In this document: positions 56,070 to 64,000 of the stretch, piece after piece
How the letters are laid out: every line of letters starts with the position of its first letter
How positions within the stretch are numbered: position 1 is the stretch's first letter
Source of the DNA: Streptomyces olindensis
Lineage (GTDB): Bacteria > Actinomycetota > Actinomycetes > Streptomycetales > Streptomycetaceae
Assembly (NCBI GenBank): GCA_000696115.1
Contig: JJOH01000094.1
Location: 42,713-106,712 of the forward strand
Length of the DNA: 64,000 nt
Direction of reading: 5' to 3'
Notes under the pieces: generated by a model
Told to the model about the DNA's origin: nothing
Seen by the model: only the letters and a program-made list of their open reading frames with translations
The model's database searches: none
Position numbers and translations under genes: made by a program

Positions 56070-57809
56070 GTGATCACCCACCCCGAGCTGCGCCGTGCCG
56101 CCGGGCACGCCCGGCGGCCTCTGCTGGCCGCCGCCGCCCTGCAGGGGGCCGTCACCCTCACGCACCTCGCGCAGGCCGCGCTGCTCGCCGTCGCCCTCGC
56201 CGGCCTGGCCCGGGGCGACACGGACCGGCTCCCCCTGCTCCTCGGAGCGGTGCTCGGCGTCGTCGCCGCCCGGGCCCTGCTCGGCACGTGGCAGCGACGT
56301 ACCGCCGGCCGTGCCGGCGCACAGGTCAGGGTGCGCCTCAGGGACGAACTCCTCGTCCACCTCGGACGGCTCGGACCCGCACACCTGACCTCCGCGCGCG
56401 CCGGGGCCGTCCGCACCACACTCGTCGACGGGGTGGAGGGCGTCGACGCCTACGTCTCCCGCTACCTGCCCCAGCTCCTCATCACCCTCACCGTGCCGCC
56501 CCTGCTGCTCGCCGCCCTGGCCGTCGTCGAACCGCGCGCACTCCTCGGCCTCGTCCCCGCCCTGCTGCTCGCCCTCGCCGGGCCGCGCGCCTGGGACCGG
56601 CTCCTCGCCAAGCGCGGCAAGGAGCACTGGGACACCTACGAAGCTCTCGGCGCCGACTACCTGGAGGCGCTGCAGGGCATGCCCGCCCTCCGGGCAGCGG
56701 GCGCCGTCGGGCGCGCCCGGAAACGGCTTCAGCAGCGTTCCGCGGCCCTGCATCGGGCGACCGTCGCCAAGCTCCGCGTGTCGCTCGTCGACACCGGCCT
56801 GACCGATCTGGCCATCCAGGGCGGCGTCGTGGCCGCCGCGCTGCTCGGCTGCTGGTCGGCCGTCACCGGATCCACCACGGCGACGGGCACCTATCTGGTG
56901 CTGCTCCTGGCCTCCGAGTGCTTCCGGCCCGTGCGCGACCTGTCCCGCGAGTGGCACGCCGGGTACCTGGGTGTGTCGGCCGCGGACGGGCTCGCGGCGC
57001 TGCGCACGGCCGAACCGGCGGTCCCCGACACGGGAACAGCACAGGCGCGCCGGTCCGCCCCGCCCGAACTGCGCTTCGACAACGTGGAGTTCACCTACGA
57101 GGGCGCGCAGGAACCCACCGTGCGCCAGGTCACCTTCACCGCCGAGGCAGGGCGCACCATGGCCGTCGTCGGCCCGTCGGGCGCCGGCAAGTCCACGCTG
57201 CTCGCCCTGCTCCTGCGCCACCGCGACCCGCAGCAGGGCCGGATCCTCATCGGCGGCCGCGCCGTGACCGAGTACGCCCTCGACTCGCTGCGCCGGAGCA
57301 TCGCCGTCGTCTCCCAGGAGACGTACCTCTTCCACGCCACCATCGCCGACAACCTGCGCCTCGCCCGGCCGGCGGCCACGGACGAGGAACTCGTACGGGC
57401 GGCGCGCACCGCCGGCATCCACGACGAGATCGCCGCCCTCCCCGACGGCTACGCCACCGTCCTCGGCGAACGCGGCGCCACCCTGTCCGGCGGCCAGCGC
57501 CAGCGGCTCGCCCTCGCGCGCGCCCTGCTGGCCGACGCTCCGGTCCTCGTCCTCGACGAGGCCACCAGCGCCGTCGACGAACGCCGGGAGGCCGGCATCG
57601 TCCGCGAACTGCTCGACGCCGTGGGCGGCCGCACCGTCCTGCTGGTCGCCCACCGGCTCGCCGCCGTGCGGCACGCCGACCGCATCGTGGTGCTGGACGG
57701 CGGGCGCGTGGATGCCATCGGCGATCACGCCACCCTCGTCGAGGCCGGGGGCGTCTACGCCGACCTCGTCAAGGCGGGCCGCACGCACGAAGAAGGGCTC
57801 GCCGCATGA
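56070..57809 (+). CDS. ABC half-transporter 1 (YbtP/IrtA-like or CydD-like)
   Basis: The 579-residue protein (GTG 56070, GGAGAGGACCC upstream) has six membrane segments (about 18-280) and an ATPase domain: VVGPSGAGKSTLLALLLRHR (Walker A), SIAVVSQETYLFHATIADNL, ERGATLSGGQRQRLALARAL (signature), VLVLDEATSAVDE (Walker B). Exporter-fold ABC pairs next to metallophore receptors include YbtPQ and IrtAB, which import metal complexes, so uptake or assimilation of the chelate is plausible; CydDC-like export is the alternative. Coupled to the next gene by a 4-nt overlap. Confidence 0.88.
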   Translation: MITHPELRRAAGHARRPLLAAAALQGAVTLTHLAQAALLAVALAGLARGDTDRLPLLLGAVLGVVAARALLGTWQRRTAGRAGAQVRVRLRDELLVHLGRLGPAHLTSARAGAVRTTLVDGVEGVDAYVSRYLPQLLITLTVPPLLLAALAVVEPRALLGLVPALLLALAGPRAWDRLLAKRGKEHWDTYEALGADYLEALQGMPALRAAGAVGRARKRLQQRSAALHRATVAKLRVSLVDTGLTDLAIQGGVVAAALLGCWSAVTGSTTATGTYLVLLLASECFRPVRDLSREWHAGYLGVSAADGLAALRTAEPAVPDTGTAQARRSAPPELRFDNVEFTYEGAQEPTVRQVTFTAEAGRTMAVVGPSGAGKSTLLALLLRHRDPQQGRILIGGRAVTEYALDSLRRSIAVVSQETYLFHATIADNLRLARPAATDEELVRAARTAGIHDEIAALPDGYATVLGERGATLSGGQRQRLALARALLADAPVLVLDEATSAVDERREAGIVRELLDAVGGRTVLLVAHRLAAVRHADRIVVLDGGRVDAIGDHATLVEAGGVYADLVKAGRTHEEGLAA

Positions 57810-59566
57810 GCAGCACCACCGACAGCACCACGGCCGAGCTGTCCGCCGTGCCCGCACGCGGCTCACTGCGCGCCCTGCTGCCCGCCCTCGCCGGGCACCG
57901 TGCCATGATGGCCCGCACCTGCGCCGCCGCCCTCGTCGAACAGGGCTCGCTGGTCACCCTGTTGACGCTGGCCGCGCACACCGTCGGCACCGCCGTCATC
58001 GAGGGCCGGGCCCCCTCGGCCGGTACGGTCACCGCTCTCGTCGTCCTGGTCCTCGTCCGCGCCCTGATGACCTGGCGCGAGGTGGACCTCTCGCACGACC
58101 TGGCCTACCGGGTGCTGGCCGAACTGCGCGTGCGGATCTTCGACGGGCTCGCCCGCAGCGCACCCGCCCGGGTGGCCGGCAAGCGCAGCGGAGACCTCGC
58201 CGCCACCGCGATGGCCGATGTCGAGGCCCTGGAGTTCTTCTACGCCCACACCACGGCCCAACTCCTCGCGTCCGGCGTGGTGTTCACCGGTGGAGTCACG
58301 GCACTGGCCACGGTCGAGCCGTGGCTGCTCATGGCGATGCTGCCGGTCGCCGCGCTGCTCGCCGCGGCGCCCTTCGCCGATGCGAGCGGACGTGCGGTGC
58401 GGGGAGCCCGTACCCGGGCGTCCTCGGCGAAACTCTCGGCGGACACCGTGGAAACCGTCGACGGGCTGCGCGAGCTGCTCGCCTTCGGAGGACTCGCCGA
58501 GCGGCGCGCCCGTCTCGCCGAACAGGGCCGGAAGGTCGGCGAGGCCCAGCGGGCCGAGGCGACCTGGGAAGCCATGGCCGCCGCTGTCCGGGACGCCCTC
58601 ATCGTCCTCGCGGTCCTCGGCGTGGTGGCCACCGCGGCCCAGTCCGTGACCTCCGGGCGGCTGCATGGCGCATGGGCCCCGGCGGCGATGGCACTGGCCG
58701 TGTCGGTGCTCGGCCCGGTCGCCGAGTCGGCCCGGGCACTGAGCCAGGCCGTGGGTCTGCGCGCCGCGGCCGCCCGCGTCGACGCGGCCCTGAAAGCCCC
58801 GGCGCTCGCCCCGCCGCCCGCCTCACCCCGCCCGCTTCCCGCGGGCCCACTGGGCGTCCGGCTGCACCGGGTGAGCTTCGGCTACGGCGGCCGACCCGTG
58901 CTGGACGGCGTCGATCTGACGGTTCCGGCGGGGCAGACTCTCGCCCTGGTCGGTGTCTCGGGGGCGGGCAAGTCGACCTGCGCACACCTGCTGGCCCGCT
59001 TCTGGGATCCCTCCGCGGGAGCCGTCCAGCTGGTGCCCGACGGAAAGGACCCCGTCGACCTGCGCGACCTGACCGACGCCCAGCTCCGCGGCGCCGTCGC
59101 CGTGGTCGGTCAGGACACCCCCCTCTTCCACGGAACCCTCGCCGACAATCTGCTCCTCAGCGCCCCCGGTGCGGAGGAGCAACTGCTGGCCGCGACAGCC
59201 CGGTTGTGCGGCGTCGACCGGATCGCCCCCCTGGAGACCCTCGTCGGCGAGCGCGGCGCCACCCTCTCCGGCGGTCAGCGCGCCCGCGTCGCCCTGGCCC
59301 GCGCCCTGCTGGCGGAGCCCAGGGTCCTCGTGCTCGACGAGACCACCGCCCACCTGGACAACGCCTCGGACGCCCGGCTCGCCACCGCGCTCGGCAAGGG
59401 GCACCGCACCACGATCGTCATCGCCCACCGCCCCGCCACCATCCGCCGCGCCGACCGCGTCGCCGTCCTCGAAGCCGGCCGTATCTCCGAGGAAGGAACC
59501 TGGGACGAACTCACCGCCCGCCCCGACAGCGCACTCAACCGAGTCCTGGCCGTCACGTCGCCTTGA
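57806..59566 (+). CDS. ABC half-transporter 2 (YbtQ/IrtB-like or CydC-like)
   Basis: The 586-residue protein starts at ATG 57806, overlapping the previous stop. Six membrane segments (about 24-310) are followed by LALVGVSGAGKSTCAHLLAR (Walker A), AVAVVGQDTPLFHGTLADNL, ERGATLSGGQRARVALARAL (signature) and RVLVLDETTAHLDN (Walker B). With half-transporter 1 it should form a heterodimer. The pair ends the Zur-box operon and meets the convergent methyltransferase across a terminator. Confidence 0.88.
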   Translation: MSSTTDSTTAELSAVPARGSLRALLPALAGHRAMMARTCAAALVEQGSLVTLLTLAAHTVGTAVIEGRAPSAGTVTALVVLVLVRALMTWREVDLSHDLAYRVLAELRVRIFDGLARSAPARVAGKRSGDLAATAMADVEALEFFYAHTTAQLLASGVVFTGGVTALATVEPWLLMAMLPVAALLAAAPFADASGRAVRGARTRASSAKLSADTVETVDGLRELLAFGGLAERRARLAEQGRKVGEAQRAEATWEAMAAAVRDALIVLAVLGVVATAAQSVTSGRLHGAWAPAAMALAVSVLGPVAESARALSQAVGLRAAAARVDAALKAPALAPPPASPRPLPAGPLGVRLHRVSFGYGGRPVLDGVDLTVPAGQTLALVGVSGAGKSTCAHLLARFWDPSAGAVQLVPDGKDPVDLRDLTDAQLRGAVAVVGQDTPLFHGTLADNLLLSAPGAEEQLLAATARLCGVDRIAPLETLVGERGATLSGGQRARVALARALLAEPRVLVLDETTAHLDNASDARLATALGKGHRTTIVIAHRPATIRRADRVAVLEAGRISEEGTWDELTARPDSALNRVLAVTSP

Positions 59567-59570
59567 CGCC

Positions 59571-59603
59571 GCCGGCCCACGGGACGCGGTCTCGTGGGCC
59601 GGC
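59571..59603. terminator. Bidirectional terminator between the ABC operon and the methyltransferase
   Basis: GCCGGCCCACG (59571-59581) pairs with CGTGGGCCGGC (59593-59603), an 11-bp perfect stem that can extend inward after one mismatch. It lies 4 nt after the ABC stop and 9 nt beyond the methyltransferase stop. Confidence 0.85.
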
Positions 59604-59612
59604 GCCCGCCGA

Positions 59613-60437
59613 TCACGGCAGCTGAACGAGGGTGAGCCGGTAGGCCTTGACGTGCGGCAGGTTCCGCCCGGCAAGGTCGGTGATCATCTGCCGGCAGGTG
59701 CCCGGCAACGCCTCGAACATCCGGGACGGCAGCGCGTCGAGCGTGTGCGAGGCGAGGACCCGCGTCCCCGGCCGCCACGTGCTGAGTTCGGCCGGATCCG
59801 CACAGGCCCACCGGAAGCGCGCTTCGACCTTGCTGAGCACGTCGTGCTGGTCCTGGTTGTCGACGACCCAGGGGCCGTTGGTGTCCAGGGCCAGCAGCGA
59901 GCCGGGGAAACGCTCGGAGATCAGGTCGACGACACCCCGGACCTCCGCCTCCTCCAGGTAGGGCAGTACGGCTTCCGCGGCGAAGAAGTACGGGCCCTCC
60001 GTCCCGGAGACCGCGTCGGCCCATGCCTCGTCCGTCACCGAGCCGGCCACCATCGTCCTGCGCGGGGCGTCGCTGAAGAAGGTCCGCCGCAGGTCGATGA
60101 CGTCGGGCAGGTCCAGGTCGAACCATCGGGCGCGGCCGTTGTCGACGCGTTCGAAGCGGGTGTTGAGTCCGGTGCCGATCTCCACCACGGTCCCGGTGGG
60201 ATGGGCGGTGAGGAAGTCCGTGATCCAGTGGTCGAACAGCCTCGTGCGCAGGACCGAGCCGAAGAGGCTGGGCTGGTCGTCGAAGCGGCTGAAGTCGTAG
60301 TCGATCGATGCGACGATCTCCTCCGCCCTCGGGTCGCGCAGGGCGGGTTCCGGCTTGCGGTTCTCCACCGCCCGGCCGTACAGGGGGATCAGGAGCGTTT
60401 CCTGGACGGTGCCCAGGCGCACGGCGTGTTCCGTCAT
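59613..60437 (-). CDS. Class I SAM-dependent methyltransferase (TcmP/LCM-like O-methyltransferase)
   Basis: ATG 60437 follows GAGGAGGTCGCCCC. The 274-residue protein has LFDHWITDFLTAHPTGTVVE then IGTGLNTRFERVDNGRARWF, the SAM-binding GxGxNxR motif of the leucine-carboxyl-methyltransferase/TcmP family, WFDLDLPDVIDLRRTFF, and PYFFAAEAVLPYLEEAEVRG. Family members methylate carboxyl or hydroxyl groups of natural products. Its position opposite the metallophore importer and the interrupted Zur-like box upstream suggest it could modify a metallophore or related thiol, but this is inference. Confidence 0.88.
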   Translation of the reverse strand: MTEHAVRLGTVQETLLIPLYGRAVENRKPEPALRDPRAEEIVASIDYDFSRFDDQPSLFGSVLRTRLFDHWITDFLTAHPTGTVVEIGTGLNTRFERVDNGRARWFDLDLPDVIDLRRTFFSDAPRRTMVAGSVTDEAWADAVSGTEGPYFFAAEAVLPYLEEAEVRGVVDLISERFPGSLLALDTNGPWVVDNQDQHDVLSKVEARFRWACADPAELSTWRPGTRVLASHTLDALPSRMFEALPGTCRQMITDLAGRNLPHVKAYRLTLVQLP

Positions 60438-60474
60438 GGGGCGACCTCCTCGTGGGTGGGCCCATGACTCTATA

Positions 60475-60496
60475 TGAAAATGGGATCCATTATTAA
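60475..60496. promoter_or_regulatory. Interrupted Zur-like box
   Basis: TGAAAATG (60475-60482) and ATTATTAA (60489-60496) are the two halves of a box like that at 51943, separated by an extra GGATCC. The site lies 38 nt upstream of the methyltransferase start, in an AT-rich segment. Confidence 0.45.
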
Positions 60497-60633
60497 GTGT
60501 CCGGGTCCGGCAGCCTCGACCGGGTCGGGGGCCGCCATGCGTTAGCGTGGCAGGCGTTGAGAGCGAGCCCCGTGTGGGTTCGTGCTGGTTCTGGAGGCGC
60601 AGTGGGGGCAGACGTGCGGGGCAGTGCGGTTTC

Positions 60634-61797
60634 ATGAGACTGCTGCACACTTCCGACTGGCATCTCGGCCGGGCGTTCCACCGGGTGAACATGCTCGGCG
60701 CCCAGGCCGAGTTCATCGCCCACCTCGTCACCACCGTGCGAGAGCGGGCCGTGGACGCGGTCGTCGTGTCCGGGGACGTGTACGACCGTGCGGTGCCGCC
60801 GCTCGCCGCGGTCGAGCTGTTCGACGACGCCCTGCACCGCCTCGCCGACCTCGGTGTGCCGACCGTCATGATCTCCGGGAACCACGACTCGGCCCGCCGT
60901 CTCGGCGTCGGAGCGGGCCTGATCGGACGGGCCGGCATCCATCTGAGGACCGAGCCGTCGGCGGCCGGTACCCCGGTGGTGCTGCCCGACGCCCACGGGG
61001 ACGTCGCCTTCTACGGACTGCCGTACCTCGAACCCGCCCTGGTGAAGGACGAGTTCGGCGTCGAGAAGCCCGGGCACGAGGCCGTGCTCGCCGCCGCCAT
61101 GGACCGGGTCCGCGCCGACCTCGCCGCCCGCGCGCCCGGCACGCGCTCCGTCGTCCTCGCGCACGCCTTCGTCACCGGCGGCGAACCCAGCGACAGCGAA
61201 CGCGACATCACCGTCGGCGGCGTCGCCGCGGTGCCCGCCGGCGTGTTCGACGGCGTCGACTACGTGGCGCTCGGGCATCTGCACGGCTGCCAGACCCTCA
61301 CCGACCGGATCCGCTACTCCGGCTCCCCGCTGCCCTACTCCTTCTCCGAGGCCGCCCACCGCAAGAGCATGTGGCTCGTCGACCTGGCCGCCGACGGCTC
61401 GATCGACGCCGAGCGCGTCGACTGCCCGGTGCCGCGCCCCCTGGCCCGGATCCGCGGCACGCTGGAGGACCTGCTCGCCGACCCGGTGCTGGCCCGCCAC
61501 GAGGACGCGTGGGTCGAGGCCACGCTCACCGACCCGGTCCGCCCGGCCGACCCGATGGCCCGGCTCAGCGAGCGCTTCCCGCACACGCTCAGCCTCCTCT
61601 TCGACCCCGACCGGGACCGGGAGGAGACCGAGGTGTCGTACGCCCGCCGCCTCGCCGGGCGCAGCGACCAGCAGATCGCGGAGGACTTCGTCACCCATGT
61701 GCGGGGCGCCGGACCCGACGCCCGCGAACAAGGCGTGCTGCGGGACGCGTTCGACGCCGTGCGGGCCGACGAGACGGTGCGGGAGGTGGCCCGGTGA
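60634..61797 (+). CDS. sbcD: Exonuclease SbcD (Mre11-like nuclease subunit)
   Basis: The 387-residue protein begins MRLLHTSDWHLGRAFHRVNM, with the calcineurin-like phosphoesterase motifs DWH, VVVSGDVYDRAVPPL (GDxxD), MISGNHDSARRL (GNHD), LAHAFVTGG and VALGHLHGCQT (GHxH). It forms the Mn-dependent nuclease of the SbcCD complex that processes hairpins and blocked DNA ends. ATG 60634 is preceded by a weak site, but is the family start. Its stop overlaps the sbcC GTG. Confidence 0.94.
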   Translation: MRLLHTSDWHLGRAFHRVNMLGAQAEFIAHLVTTVRERAVDAVVVSGDVYDRAVPPLAAVELFDDALHRLADLGVPTVMISGNHDSARRLGVGAGLIGRAGIHLRTEPSAAGTPVVLPDAHGDVAFYGLPYLEPALVKDEFGVEKPGHEAVLAAAMDRVRADLAARAPGTRSVVLAHAFVTGGEPSDSERDITVGGVAAVPAGVFDGVDYVALGHLHGCQTLTDRIRYSGSPLPYSFSEAAHRKSMWLVDLAADGSIDAERVDCPVPRPLARIRGTLEDLLADPVLARHEDAWVEATLTDPVRPADPMARLSERFPHTLSLLFDPDRDREETEVSYARRLAGRSDQQIAEDFVTHVRGAGPDAREQGVLRDAFDAVRADETVREVAR

Positions 61798-64000
61798 GGC
61801 TCCACCGGCTCACGCTCACCGCCTTCGGGCCCTTCGGAGGCACCCAGAGCGTCGATTTCGACGAACTGTCGGCGGCCGGCCTGTTCCTGCTGCACGGCCC
61901 GACCGGCGCCGGCAAGACGTCCGTCCTCGACGCCGTGTGCTACGCCCTGTACGGCTCGGTGCCGGGCGCCCGGCAGAGCGGCGGACAGGGCGCGACACTG
62001 CGCAGCGACCACGCCGCCCCCACGGTCCGCACCGAGGTCACCCTCGACCTCTCCGTCGCCGGGCGCCGACTGGAGATCACCCGCCAGCCGCCCTGGGAAC
62101 GCCCCAAGAAACGCGGGACGGGCACGACGCTGGACAAGGCGCAGACCTGGCTCCGGGAGTACGACGCGACGGCCGGCACCTGGAAGGACCTCAGCCGCTC
62201 CCACCAGGAGATCGGCGAGGAGATCACCCAGCTGCTCGGCATGAGCCGGGAGCAGTTCTGCCAGGTCGTGCTGCTGCCGCAGGGCGACTTCGCCCGGTTC
62301 CTGCGCGCCGACGCCGAAGCCCGCGGCAAGCTGCTCGGCCGCCTGTTCGACACCCGTCGCTTCGCCGACGTGGAGAAGCGACTCGCCGAGCGCCGCCGCG
62401 CCACCGAGGCCCAGGTGCGGGACGGCGACGCCGAACTGCTGGCCGACGCGCACCGCATGCAGCAGGCCGCCGGTGACGCCATGGAGCTGCCGGACCTCGC
62501 CCCGGGCGAACCGGGACTCGCCGAGGCCGTGCTGAGCGCGGCCGCCGTCGCCCGCGGCACCGCCCGGGAACAGCTCACCGTCGCCGAGTGCGGGCTCGCC
62601 GCCGCCGAGTCCGCGCACGCCGCGGCCGCCCGCGTCCTGGACGACGCACGCGAACTGGCCCGGCTGCAGCGGCGGTTCACCGAGACCCGGGAACGGGCCG
62701 CGCGTCTGGAGGAGGGAGCGCAGGCGTACCGGGAGGCGCAGGCCCTCATGGAGCGGGCCCGCAAGGCCGAGGCGGTCGCGCCCGCCCTGGAGCTGCGCGA
62801 GTCCGCCGACGCCGAACACCGGCGCACCGCCGCCGCCGAGGCACGCGCGCGTGCACGGCTGCCCGAGAGCTTCGCCGACGCGGGCGCGGCCGGACTCGCG
62901 ACCGCCGCCCGCCGCGCCGCGGAGGAACTGGGCGGACTGGACTCGGCCCGCCGCGCCGAACTGCGGCTCGCCGAACTCCTCGACGAACGCGCCGGCCTGG
63001 ACCGCCAGGAGCGCGCCGACGCCGACCTCCTGCACGAGGCCGAGGCCTGGCTCGACGGCTGGGAGGAGACGCGCACCGCCCTCCAGGCCCGTGTCGACAC
63101 CGCGCAGCAGGCCGCCTCCCTCGCCGAACAGCTCGCCGTACAGCGCGAGCCCGCGCAGCAACGACTCAAGGCGGCCCGGCTGCGCGACCAGCTCGCCCAG
63201 GACACGGACGAGGCCGTCGACCAGGTCCGTACCGCGCGGGAACAGGCGCTGCGCGCCAAGCAGCACTGGCTCGACCTCAAGGAACAGCGCCTGACCGGTA
63301 TCGCCGCCGAACTGGCCGCGCACCTCACCGACGGTGAGCCCTGCGCCGTCTGCGGCGCCACCGAGCATCCGGCGCCCGCCCGCAAGGTCGCCGGGCATGT
63401 CGACCGCGAGGCGGAGGACCAGGCCCTCGCCGCCCACCAGCGGGCCGACGAACAGCGCGCCGAGGCCGAGCGGCGCCTCGGCGTCGTACGGGAGGCGCTG
63501 GCCGCCGCCACCGCCGAGGCCGGTGACACCCCCACCGACCGGCTCGCCGCCGAGGTCGAGGAGCTTCAGGCGCGGTATGCGCACGCCCGCGGCGCCGCCG
63601 CCGAACTGCACTCCGCGCAGGAGCGGCTGCGGCAGGCGGGGCAGGAGCACGAACGGCGTGTCGCCGCTCGGCAGGAGGCCGCCGTGCGGACCGCCTCCCG
63701 GGTCGGTCACCGGGACCGGCTGGACCGCGAACGGGCCCTGCTGGAAGAGGAGTTGGACCGGGCGCGGGGTGCCCTGGACAGCGTCGCCGCGCGGGCCGCG
63801 CAGTTGCAGCGGCAGGCCGCGCTGCTCTCGGACGCCGCCGACGCGGCCCGTGCCGCCGAGGACGCGGCGCAGCGGCTGAAGGACGCCGACGCCCGGCTCG
63901 CCGACGCCGCCTTCCGTGCCGGCTTCGACACCCCGCAGGCCGCGGCCGCCGCCCTCCTCGACGCCGCCGCCCACCGGGAGCTGCAACGGCGGTTGGACGC
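61794..64000 (+). CDS. sbcC: Exonuclease SbcC (Rad50-like ATPase), 3' end outside window
   Basis: GTG 61794 (GTGA overlap with sbcD) opens a frame that remains open to the window end, about 735 codons. VRLHRLTLTAFGPFGGTQSV and LFLLHGPTGAGKTSVLDAVC (Walker A, about residue 40) are the Rad50-type start, and QLLGMSREQFCQVVLLPQGD with FARFLRA follows. Then comes a long Ala/Glu/Arg coiled coil interrupted by GEPCAVCGATEHPAP, the CxxC zinc hook (about residue 520), and a returning coil. The C-terminal Walker B half lies beyond base 64000. Confidence 0.94.
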   Translation, partial: MRLHRLTLTAFGPFGGTQSVDFDELSAAGLFLLHGPTGAGKTSVLDAVCYALYGSVPGARQSGGQGATLRSDHAAPTVRTEVTLDLSVAGRRLEITRQPPWERPKKRGTGTTLDKAQTWLREYDATAGTWKDLSRSHQEIGEEITQLLGMSREQFCQVVLLPQGDFARFLRADAEARGKLLGRLFDTRRFADVEKRLAERRRATEAQVRDGDAELLADAHRMQQAAGDAMELPDLAPGEPGLAEAVLSAAAVARGTAREQLTVAECGLAAAESAHAAAARVLDDARELARLQRRFTETRERAARLEEGAQAYREAQALMERARKAEAVAPALELRESADAEHRRTAAAEARARARLPESFADAGAAGLATAARRAAEELGGLDSARRAELRLAELLDERAGLDRQERADADLLHEAEAWLDGWEETRTALQARVDTAQQAASLAEQLAVQREPAQQRLKAARLRDQLAQDTDEAVDQVRTAREQALRAKQHWLDLKEQRLTGIAAELAAHLTDGEPCAVCGATEHPAPARKVAGHVDREAEDQALAAHQRADEQRAEAERRLGVVREALAAATAEAGDTPTDRLAAEVEELQARYAHARGAAAELHSAQERLRQAGQEHERRVAARQEAAVRTASRVGHRDRLDRERALLEEELDRARGALDSVAARAAQLQRQAALLSDAADAARAAEDAAQRLKDADARLADAAFRAGFDTPQAAAAALLDAAAHRELQRRLD

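Noticed and set aside
53831..56419. 862-codon minus-strand frame opposite the importer genes
   Set aside because: Low-complexity Arg/Ser/Pro shadow; plus-strand permease and ATPase motifs are complete and overlapping in operon fashion.
61335..63986. 883-codon minus-strand frame opposite sbcD/sbcC
   Set aside because: Gly/Val/Leu-rich antisense shadow; SbcC frame on plus strand has Walker A and a zinc hook.

Overview
The window is high-GC actinobacterial DNA from a Streptomyces-type chromosome. Evidence for this is the GTG/ATG/TTG starts with GGAGG-like ribosome-binding sites, Ala/Arg/Gly/Pro-rich proteins, many GTGA/ATGA gene overlaps, a third EF-Tu gene (tuf3), a Streptomyces-style cobalamin riboswitch, and a dispersed Streptomyces intergenic element. 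The left part (ung, fabG/SDR pair, lnt, uppP, thiolase, tuf3) resembles, from memory, the S. coelicolor neighbourhood that contains tuf3 (SCO1321). This is chromosomal core-arm DNA. I see no prophage, insertion sequence, tRNA, rRNA or CRISPR array.

1-16 kb: a flavin-reductase-like PPOX gene (cut by the window edge), an isochorismatase-fold protein that lacks all three catalytic residues, a Tat/lipoprotein Rieske protein, an MFS exporter divergent from its HxlR regulator, a HipA-like kinase/DUF3037 pair, two SDR oxidoreductases behind a clear promoter, an oligopeptide-type binding lipoprotein, uracil-DNA glycosylase, a TetR regulator divergent from an FAD monooxygenase across two palindromic operators, a Gfo/Idh/MocA dehydrogenase, and apolipoprotein N-acyltransferase.

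16-42 kb: housekeeping and metabolic genes: UppP, HxlR plus thiolase, tuf3 with a structured leader, a spermidine-synthase-like protein, an MFS pump, GalU, and a sigma-like/zinc-finger/ricin fusion protein. Then come a decayed GH3 glycosidase, phosphoketolase, DedA, gamma carbonic anhydrase, an acyltransferase, EamA with a divergent XRE-cupin regulator, YbaK, a CDF metal exporter with a divergent ArsR, and an APC permease-pobA operon.

42-60.5 kb: the most distinctive part, concerned with metal and cofactor acquisition. An apparently intact cobalamin riboswitch sits in front of a BtuFCD-like ABC operon broken by a nonsense codon, an internal deletion and two single-base insertions. Next are a CysS-like protein without a catalytic motif, SixA and YigZ. 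An Azt-type zinc uptake block follows, with aztA and aztB diverging from one compact promoter that overlaps a Zur-like box and both genes apparently leaderless. It contains two AztD-type proteins around aztC. A second Zur-like box precedes a six-gene operon encoding a FecBCD-type metallophore importer and two YbtP/YbtQ-like ABC half-transporters. A convergent TcmP-type methyltransferase has an interrupted version of the same box upstream. My inference is that these form one zinc-starvation island: direct zinc uptake plus capture of a zincophore whose biosynthetic genes are not in the window.

60.6-64 kb: sbcD and the start of sbcC (cut by the window edge), the DNA-end-processing nuclease pair. 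All function calls come from reading motifs and remembered families; no database search was run.
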